Below are positions 8,272 to 15,011 of a stretch of 64,000 nucleotides of DNA, piece by piece. The first letter of the stretch is position 1, and each line of letters begins with the position of its first letter. The notes beneath the pieces are model-generated. The model had not been told where the DNA came from and did no database searches. It saw nothing but the letters and a program-made list of their open reading frames with translations. Origin of the DNA: Nocardioides sp. Soil774 (GTDB lineage: Bacteria > Actinomycetota > Actinomycetes > Propionibacteriales > Nocardioidaceae); assembly GCF_001428125.1 (NCBI RefSeq), contig NZ_LMSM01000006.1:1-64000 (forward strand). Direction: 5' to 3'. A program made the position numbers and the translations under genes.

Positions 8272-10904
8272 CCGCCCTGCAGTCGCCGAGCGGGACACGT
8301 CCTGACGCGCCGACATCCGGGACGCGCGGATTCTGGCCGATCCGGGACCTGCCCGTGGTCGGCTGGCTGCTCGCGGCGGTGGTCGTGGCGCTCGTGCACC
8401 GGTGGGTGCCGGAGGCACGCTGGCTGCTGCTGCACCTGCTGCTGCTCGGCGCCGCCGGCCACGCGATCCTCGTGTGGAGCCGCTACTTCGCCGACACGCT
8501 GCTGCGGGGACCGGCGACGCCCCGACGGGAGCAGTCGATCCGGCTGGCGACCTTCGACCTCGGCGCCATCGCCGTGACCGTCGGCGTCAGCCTCGGCGGG
8601 TGGCTGCTCGTCCTGGCGGGCGCGGTGGCGGTCGCGGCCGCGGTGACGTGGCACGTGGTGTCGTTGGCGCGCGGACTGCGCGCCAGGTTCCGCTCCCGCT
8701 TCGCGCCAACGGTGCACTACTACCTCGCCGCGGGCGCCCTGCTCCCCGTCGGTGCGACGCTCGGCGTCTGGCTCGCACGTGGCCTGTCCGACCCCCTCGA
8801 CGCGCGCGTGCGCATCGCGCACGCGAGCATCAACGTGCTCGGCTGGGTGGGCCTCACCGTGCTCGGCACCCTCGTCACCCTGTGGCCGACCATGCTGCGC
8901 ACCCGGCTGGCCGAGGGGGCCGAGAAGGCCTCCCGCGTCGCGCTGCCCCTGCTGGTCGCAGGGATCGGCCTGGTGGCGGCGGCCTCGTGGGCGGACCAGC
9001 CACGCGGGGTCGCGGTCGGCCTGGCGACCTACCTCGGCGGCGTGCTGGTCCTGGCCCGTCCGATGGTGCACGCGGCACGGGTCAAGCCGCCGGCGAGCTT
9101 CCCGACATGGTCGGTGGGCGCAGGCGTGCTGTGGCTGGTCGGGATGCTCGCGGTGGTCGCGGTGCGCGTCGTGCTCGGTGGCGGGTGGGACGACGTGTCG
9201 CTCGCGCTGCACGACGCCGCGCCCTACCTGGCCGCCGGGTTCGTGGCCCAGGTGCTGCTGGGCGCCCTGTCCTACCTGGTGCCGGTGGTGCTCGGTGGCG
9301 GACCCGCCGCCGTCAGGTCCGCCAACGGTGCGCTCGACGCGGGCGGCGCGCTGAGGGTGACGCTGGCCAACGTCGGACTGGTGTGGTGCGTGCTGCCGGT
9401 GCCCAGCGGCGTACGCGTCGTGGCGTCGGTGCTGGTGCTCGGCGCCCTCGCGACCTTCGTGCCGCTCCTGCTGCGCGCCGTCCGCCTGCGGCACCGGGTC
9501 GCCCCGACCTCGACGGTCGTCGCACGACCCCGCGGCCAGAACACCGGTCTCGCCGCCGTCGGCGTCGCCCTCGCCGTGCTGGCGGTGGCGGTCGGCGGTG
9601 CCGTCGACCCCGCCGCCCTGGGTCGGGCCGTCTCCGCCGATGCGGGGGTCGCTCCCACTGGGCGCACCGTGGAGGTCGACGTGGTCGCGAAGGACATGCG
9701 CTTCACTCCCGACCACGTCGAGCTGCAGGCAGGCGACCGGCTCGTCATCACCCTGCGCAACGAGAGCGACGGCGACGTCCACGACCTGGTCCTCGAGACC
9801 GGCGCCGACACCGGGCGCACCGCTCCCGGCGAGGAAGCGGTGCTGGACGTCGGCGTCGTCGGCCGCGACCTCGACGGGTGGTGCTCGGTCGTGGGGCACC
9901 GGCAGATGGGGATGGTGTTCGCCGTCGACGTCAGCGGAGGCGCCGACGGCGCAGCGATCCACGCCCCGGGCGGCGCGACCGTGCCCCCGGGCCACGAGGA
10001 CCACGGCCACGACTCGTCCGGTGCGCCGCTGCAGGCCCCGGGTGAGCCGGCGCCGGGCTTCGCGGCGTACGACCCGGTCGTGCCGCCGCTGGGCCCCGGG
10101 CGCGTGCACCGCGAGACCTTCCGGATCACCGAGCACGAGGCGGAGGTCGCCCCCGGGGTGACCCAGGAGGTGTGGACCTTCAACGGCACCGCGCCCGGCC
10201 CGGTGCTGCACGGACGCGTCGGCGACCGGTTCGTCATCACCCTCGTCAACGACGGGACGATGGGCCACTCGATCGACTTCCACGCCGGCGTGCGCGCCCC
10301 CGATGCAGTGATGCGCACGATCCCCCCCGGGGAGTCGCTGACCTACCGCTTCACCGCGACCCGGGCCGGGACATGGATGTATCACTGCTCGACGATGCCG
10401 ATGACGGCGCACATCGCCAACGGCCTGTTCGGCGCCGTCGTGATCGAGCCGCCCGACCTGCCGCGCGTCGACCGGGCGTACGTGCTCGTCCAGTCCGAGC
10501 AGTACCACGGGGTCGACGGCGCGGTCGCCGACCTCGACAAGGTGGCGGCCGAGGAGCCGGACGCCGTGGTCTTCAACGGCTATCCCGACCAGTACGCGCA
10601 CCAGCCCCTGCGCGCCCTCGCCGGCGACCGGGTGCGGATCTGGGTGCTCGACGCCGGACCGAGCCGCGCCTCGTCCTTCCACGTCGTCGGCGGGCAGTTC
10701 GACACCGTCTTCTCCGAGGGAGCGTGGCAGCTCGGCACCCGGCGTGGCCCCTCGCGCGACGGCGGCGCGCAGGTGCTGCCGCTGCTCCCCGCCCAGGGCG
10801 GCTTCGTCGAGCTGGTGCTCGACGAGCCGGGCGACTACCCGTTCGTCAGCCATTTCATGGTGGACGCCGAGCGCGGCGCGCGGGGGGTGCTGCGGGTCCA
10901 GTGA
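8268..10904 (+). CDS. nirK: Membrane-anchored NirK-type copper nitrite reductase, fused to membrane and cupredoxin domains
   Basis: This 878-aa fusion should reduce nitrite to NO at the outer membrane face. Residues ~20-420 are a polytopic membrane region, ~465-565 a cupredoxin-like domain, and ~610-878 the two-domain NirK unit. Visible ligands are H667, D670 and H672 (HSIDFH), H706 and C707 (YHC), H715 (HIANG), H805 (FHVVGG) and H862 (VSHF). They correspond to type 1 and type 2 copper ligands and catalytic Asp/His of NirK. The type 1 axial Met position (HIANGM in AniA) is Leu (L720). Classical NirK is ~340-380 aa and soluble or lipid-anchored. It overlaps the upstream membrane gene by 4 bp. 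Confidence 0.9.
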   Translation: MTALQSPSGTRPDAPTSGTRGFWPIRDLPVVGWLLAAVVVALVHRWVPEARWLLLHLLLLGAAGHAILVWSRYFADTLLRGPATPRREQSIRLATFDLGAIAVTVGVSLGGWLLVLAGAVAVAAAVTWHVVSLARGLRARFRSRFAPTVHYYLAAGALLPVGATLGVWLARGLSDPLDARVRIAHASINVLGWVGLTVLGTLVTLWPTMLRTRLAEGAEKASRVALPLLVAGIGLVAAASWADQPRGVAVGLATYLGGVLVLARPMVHAARVKPPASFPTWSVGAGVLWLVGMLAVVAVRVVLGGGWDDVSLALHDAAPYLAAGFVAQVLLGALSYLVPVVLGGGPAAVRSANGALDAGGALRVTLANVGLVWCVLPVPSGVRVVASVLVLGALATFVPLLLRAVRLRHRVAPTSTVVARPRGQNTGLAAVGVALAVLAVAVGGAVDPAALGRAVSADAGVAPTGRTVEVDVVAKDMRFTPDHVELQAGDRLVITLRNESDGDVHDLVLETGADTGRTAPGEEAVLDVGVVGRDLDGWCSVVGHRQMGMVFAVDVSGGADGAAIHAPGGATVPPGHEDHGHDSSGAPLQAPGEPAPGFAAYDPVVPPLGPGRVHRETFRITEHEAEVAPGVTQEVWTFNGTAPGPVLHGRVGDRFVITLVNDGTMGHSIDFHAGVRAPDAVMRTIPPGESLTYRFTATRAGTWMYHCSTMPMTAHIANGLFGAVVIEPPDLPRVDRAYVLVQSEQYHGVDGAVADLDKVAAEEPDAVVFNGYPDQYAHQPLRALAGDRVRIWVLDAGPSRASSFHVVGGQFDTVFSEGAWQLGTRRGPSRDGGAQVLPLLPAQGGFVELVLDEPGDYPFVSHFMVDAERGARGVLRVQ

Positions 10905-10992
10905 CCCGGGGCACGGTGCACTGGTCCCGATGGGTGTGCGGCGATCGAGGCCGGCGTGGCAGCCTGATGTGACGCCACGGAAGGGGCAGGAC

Positions 10993-12483
10993 GTGATCGC
11001 AGGCAGGTACACCCTCGAGCGAGAGATCGGGCGTGGTGGAGCGGGCGTCGTGCACCTCGCCCACGACGAGGTGCTGGGCCGCTCGGTCGCCATCAAGCGG
11101 ATGGGACTCCTCCCGGGCACGACTGAGGACGACGTCGCCCGTGCCCAGCGCGAGGCGCGCCTGGCCGCGGGCATCAACCACCCCCACGTGGTCTCGATCC
11201 TCGACCTCGTCAAGGACGACGACTGCTACTGGCTCGTCATGGAGCTCGTCGAAGGGCGCACGCTCAGCGAGCTGGTCGCGGGCGAGGGACCTCTCGACCC
11301 CAGGCGCGCGGCCGCCCTCATCGCGCAAGCCGCCGACGGCCTGGTGGAGGCGAACCGGGCCGGGATCGTGCACCGCGACGTGAAGCCCAGCAACATCATG
11401 GTCGGTGACGCGGACCGCGTGAAGCTCGGCGACTTCGGCATCGCCCGGTCGGCGAACGACGACGCGCTGACCCGGACCGGCCTGGTCACCGGCTCGCCCG
11501 CCTACCTCGCGCCGGAGGTGGCCTCCGGACAGCCCGCGACCGCCGCGAGCGACGTGTGGTCCTTGGGTGCGACGCTGTTCCACGCCGTCGCCGGGCGAGC
11601 GCCGTACAACATGGGCCAGAACGTGCTGGGGGGTCTCTACAAGATCGTCCACGACGCGCCTCCGCGCCTGCCCGACGACCACCCGCTCGCCGCGGTGCTG
11701 GCCGGGATGATGACCAAGGACCCGGACGAGCGCTGGTCCGTGGTGCAGGTGCGCGACGAGCTGCAGCGCATCGCCCGCGGCGAGCCAGGTGGGCCGGCAC
11801 CGGCCGACGGGCGCGGCGGTGCGGAGACGACCATGGTGCTGGACGCCGGGGACGCAGCACTGCCTGCCGGCCGCGACCCGGCACCGACGCCCGCGCCGAC
11901 GCCCGTCGCAGCGGCCGCGCCAGCAACGATCACCGACCGCCCGGGCTCTCGACGGCGGCCGGTCGGCTGGTTGGTCACTGCTCTCGTCCTCCTGCTCCTG
12001 GCCGGACTGGGGGCGTGGCTCCTGTGGCCCGGTGACGGCGAGCGTCCCGACACCACGGCCGGCACCGAGAAGAGCACGACACCCGCTCCGTCCGACGAGC
12101 CGACGGAGAAGCCGACGGCGTCCGAGACGTCGCAGGAGCCGACGGCCGAGCCCAGTCCGTCCGCAGGCGGGACCGGAGCAGAGCGAGCGGCGATGCAGGC
12201 CTTCGTCGAGGACTACTTCTCCCGCGTCACCGCCGACCCGCGGTCGACCTTCGAGATGCTGACCCCGCAGTTCAAGACGGAGAGCGGCGGCTACGACCGC
12301 TACTCCGGCTTCTGGAGCACCATCAGCTCCGCCCGGCCCTACGGCATCACCGCCGACCCGAAGGCGATGACGGTGTCCTACACGATCGACTACGTCAAGA
12401 CCAACGGCGACACCACCACCCAGCAGGTCCAGCTGCAGCTGCAGAAGCAGGGCGACCAGTACCTGATCGCCGGCGAGGGCTGA
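10993..12483 (+). CDS. Transmembrane Ser/Thr protein kinase, paralogue of the kinase at 1781
   Basis: A 496-aa kinase with the catalytic domain at about 1-265 (GRGGAG, HRDVKPSN near 126-134, DFG near 146), an Ala/Pro-rich linker, one membrane span (about 323-344), a Thr/Pro/Glu-rich spacer and a ~95-residue outer domain. The GTG at 10993 follows AAGGGGCAGG and starts MIAGRY, exactly as in the kinase at 1781. The outer domains also align (FVEDY/FITDY, ESGGY). A longer frame runs upstream but would overlap nirK and is not used. The outer domain looks like a small alpha+beta NTF2-like fold, which is only a guess. Confidence 0.93.
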   Translation: MIAGRYTLEREIGRGGAGVVHLAHDEVLGRSVAIKRMGLLPGTTEDDVARAQREARLAAGINHPHVVSILDLVKDDDCYWLVMELVEGRTLSELVAGEGPLDPRRAAALIAQAADGLVEANRAGIVHRDVKPSNIMVGDADRVKLGDFGIARSANDDALTRTGLVTGSPAYLAPEVASGQPATAASDVWSLGATLFHAVAGRAPYNMGQNVLGGLYKIVHDAPPRLPDDHPLAAVLAGMMTKDPDERWSVVQVRDELQRIARGEPGGPAPADGRGGAETTMVLDAGDAALPAGRDPAPTPAPTPVAAAAPATITDRPGSRRRPVGWLVTALVLLLLAGLGAWLLWPGDGERPDTTAGTEKSTTPAPSDEPTEKPTASETSQEPTAEPSPSAGGTGAERAAMQAFVEDYFSRVTADPRSTFEMLTPQFKTESGGYDRYSGFWSTISSARPYGITADPKAMTVSYTIDYVKTNGDTTTQQVQLQLQKQGDQYLIAGEG

Positions 12484-12500
12484 CGCACCTCGCGGGAGTA

Positions 12501-12533
12501 GGGCGGGTGGGGCTCGAACCCACGACCCAAGGA
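12501..12533. repeat. attL: displaced 3' end of tRNA-Met
   Basis: This 33-bp stretch is identical to 19409-19441 and corresponds to the acceptor 3' strand, T arm and 3' anticodon stem of tRNA-Met. The tRNA does not continue beyond it: the next bases (AACGATCT) do not form an anticodon loop or D arm. It is therefore a remnant left by tyrosine-integrase insertion, not a second tRNA gene. It begins 17 bp after the kinase stop codon. Confidence 0.88.
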
Positions 12534-12566
12534 AACGATCTGGGGCCCCTCACATCGCATCACCCG

Positions 12567-12600
12567 AGCCAGATTTACGCTCAGAACAGGGGTTCTGGCT
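12567..12600. repeat. Nested inverted repeats near the left end of the element
   Basis: AGCCAGA (12567-12573) pairs with TCTGGCT (12594-12600). CAGAAC (12582-12587) can alternatively pair with GTTCTG (12592-12597). This lies between attL and the left 23-bp direct repeat, in the arm region expected to bind integrase or excisionase. The role is unproven. Confidence 0.4.
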
Positions 12601-12637
12601 CCATCCGTCGTCACGCCAAAAGGCCTCGAATCATCTC

Positions 12638-12660
12638 AAAGTGGGGAATAAGTCAGGAAT
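12638..12660 (+). repeat. 23-bp direct repeat, left copy (putative integrase arm site)
   Basis: It is identical over 23 bp to 19317-19339 and in the same orientation. The sequence begins AAAGTGGGGAATAAGTC. This copy is 104 bp inside attL, and the other copy ends 69 bp before attR. In the excised circle the copies would flank the crossover core as direct repeats, as arm-type sites of tyrosine integrases do. Confidence 0.6.
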
Positions 12661-12716
12661 AAAGACGTGACCTCGCGAGAGGGCGGCTCTGGCGATGGTC
12701 CTGGTGTCGTCGGTCC

Positions 12717-13034
12717 TCAAACTTCTTCGCTGAGGGACGACAGCACCTCGACGAACTGCTCCACGGTGGGCGACCCGCCGAGCCCCTGAGGCGTGGAGTA
12801 GACACGACAAGCCAGCCCCACCTGCTCGTCGCCGGTGGCGAATGGGTCGCGCCCGTCAATGAGCACGGTCGGCGACCCGGTGAACGAGACAGCGGAAGCC
12901 TCCTCGACGGTCTCGACCCTCCGGCGGTGAACCGTCAGGTCGTCACGTCCGATGACGACTAGGGCGCGAGCGAGGCGCTCGTCAGCCACTGTCCAATTCG
13001 GGCACCCGTCGAAGTACAACAGCTCGACCTTCAA
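12717..13034 (-). CDS. Thioredoxin-like protein (element cargo)
   Basis: A 105-aa protein with a thioredoxin-like pattern: the opening beta strand VELLYFDGCPNW has a single Cys in a CPNW motif rather than CxxC, then SFTGSPTVLIDGRDPF with the cis-Pro position, and a second Cys in ACRVY. Related small proteins occur in actinobacteria, often annotated as thioredoxin family or alkylmercury-lyase-like. Redox activity is uncertain because the second active-site Cys is missing. The start is TTG at 13034, supported by TAGGAG 7 nt upstream. It lies inside the tRNA-Met element. Confidence 0.72.
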   Translation of the reverse strand: MKVELLYFDGCPNWTVADERLARALVVIGRDDLTVHRRRVETVEEASAVSFTGSPTVLIDGRDPFATGDEQVGLACRVYSTPQGLGGSPTVEQFVEVLSSLSEEV

Positions 13035-13204
13035 GGCTGACTCCTAGAGTTCGCCGACCACCTGGTCATCGGCAGTATGCCCCAGCAGCGCTACGCGAAC
13101 CCTGACGAGTGACGCTTGCACTCGGTACCTAGGTCCGGTTTACGCTCGACACAGTCGGGATCAATCCATCACTGGCCACAACACGCACGTCTGGGTATCG
13201 GGCG

Positions 13205-14504
13205 TCAGGTCGATTCGTGCTGTCGGGTGAGAAGTTCGTCGATGCGCTGGTTGCCTGTTGGTGGGGTGTGCCTGGTGGGCGCACCTTCAGCGACCAGCAG
13301 GGCGACTGTGTTCTCGTAGTCGCCGTCAGTGGCACGGTTGTTGCGCCAACCCCAGACGGCCGCGTCGAGCGGTGTCGGGCCCTCGTCGTCAAAGGCGCAG
13401 TCCTCCAAGTCGGCTCCGCGCTCGACCAGGAGCCGCACGACATCGAGGCGCCCATGCATGGCTGCTTGGTCAAGAGGGGTGAAATTGCTCCACCCGCGAG
13501 AGTCCACGGGAACACCGGCGTCGAGCAGCGACCGCACCACCTCGACTCGTCCGAGCAGCGCGAACTGCCCCAGCAGCCACCCGGAGTCGCGGCCGGGAAT
13601 GCCGGGCATAGGAGGCGGTGCGTCGGGAAGTGTGTGGGACTGGCCGCGAGCTACCGCAAGCACGTCCTCTGCGACGCGGTCCAACACGCCGGTGGCACCA
13701 AGACCCGCGAGTAGGTCGTAGGCGGCCAAGTGGCCGACACGTGCGGCAGCCGCCAGGGGCGTCAGGCCAATGTCAGGGTGGGGCAGGTCGGGGTCAGCTC
13801 CTGCATCGAGCAGCATCCGCAGGATGCGTGTGCTGCGGCCCCGGCCCGATCGCCCAGTGCAAGGCCCCAAGGGCGTCAAGGTCGGGGTCGCGCGTAAGGA
13901 ACCATGCCAGTCCGACCTCATCCTCGAAGTCGAGCTTGTGAGCGAGCATGTTCTCGTATCCGGGACGGTACAGGAGTTCGAGGAACGCAGAACCGCCACG
14001 CTCGCAGGCGTGATAGAAGGCGTCGTCGTCCGGCTCGGCGCCGCGCTGCAAGAGCAGTTGAAGCAGCGACACGTCCTGCCGTTCGACTGCGTAGTAGCAG
14101 GTCGTCAGTTCCCACTCGCCGTCTGTTGACGGGGTGGTGGCGAGCGGATCGGCCCCCGCGTCCAGGAGCAGCTCAGCGCATGAGCGGATATCGCCAGGTG
14201 CACCCGTGGAGTCAGCGAGCAGCCGAAGCAGCGGTGGCGTGTCGTGGATACGGGTGGTGGCGGCCGACGGGTTCTCGACGAGAAGGCTGCGCACGGCGGC
14301 TGGCTCGGCTAGGGCCAGAGCCCGTTCCATCCCCGACAAGCCGATGGACAGCACGTGTCGGACTAGCCGTGGCCAGCTGGCGAAGCCGTACTCGGCAGCC
14401 AGCTCGCGCTGCGCTGTGACCAATCCGACGCCTCGGGTCCGGCGTCGACGTTTGGCCTGCTTGCGCAGGTGTTCCAGGGATGGGCGCTTGGGCAGTTCAC
14501 GCAT
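13205..14504 (-). pseudogene. Ankyrin-repeat protein gene with a frameshift
   Basis: Two overlapping frames on the same strand together encode one ankyrin-repeat protein of about 432 aa. The N-terminal part (from ATG 14504, with GGAGG upstream) has LEHLRKQAKR and EYGFASWPRL, typical of a known ankyrin family, then repeats such as LLLDAGADPL. The C-terminal part continues with MLLDAGADPD and LLVERGADLE. The frame changes within the C/G run at about 13839-13847, where one base too many converts ALHWAIG-RGRS into a wrong frame. Either the gene is broken or the run was misread. Ankyrin repeats normally bind proteins; the partner is unknown. Confidence 0.8.
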
Positions 14505-15011
14505 GTCGAACCTCCGCTGCCCGGGTCCGCGTGCGCGGGCCGAGGTCCGGTCCGGTCACTGCTGAAGTCGAGTCGGTGGGATAGTCCCTTCCCCGCGGAC
14601 AGGGTGCGTCCGACGACGCACCGCCCATTCTACGCAGCCGCTATTGCCACGTGCCGATTCAGCGCCTAAGCCGAAGAAAATGCGTGCTCGCGTCTCAGGC
14701 AAATCGGGACGTGCTCGGTCGTCCAGACCGGCGATAATGACTCGTGGGTCACCGCCTCGGAGTGAGCGAGTCGCAAACCATCTCGCGCGAGTGAAGATTG
14801 CACTGCGTATCTGCCGTTGCGCACCCATCTGCCGCGGACCCTCAGTCCACCGTCGTGGCTGGGCACCAGCCGGCTCACCGCGTCCGAACTGCACGCCGTC
14901 CCGATGCTTCTCAGAGCGGCACGCATGCTACGGAGTTCCGTAGTCGGTCCGTCCCTGATGGGCAGGTCGAACCTCACCTGCGCGCCGACAAGGGACGAGC
15001 GGGTGGGATGC
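14505..15011. other. Non-coding region upstream of the relaxase, candidate oriT
   Basis: About 500 bp without a convincing gene, between the ankyrin gene and the relaxase. A perfect 7+2+7 inverted repeat, CTACGGA-GT-TCCGTAG, lies at 14928-14943, about 70 bp before the relaxase start. A longer-spaced GACTCG/CGAGTC pair lies near 14741-14774. Conjugative origins often lie next to the relaxase gene and carry inverted repeats beside the nick site, so this is the best oriT candidate. No nick motif can be assigned by eye. Confidence 0.4.

Noticed and set aside
8040..11213. A very long open frame on the minus strand opposite the nitrite operon
   Set aside because: It is an antisense shadow of GC-rich coding sequence: no family motif, His/Arg/Gly-rich composition, and the plus strand holds clear NirK motifs and overlapping starts.
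12501..12533. A second tRNA gene at the left end of the element
   Set aside because: Only the T arm, acceptor 3' strand and 3' anticodon stem match. The anticodon loop and D arm are missing, so it is an att remnant.
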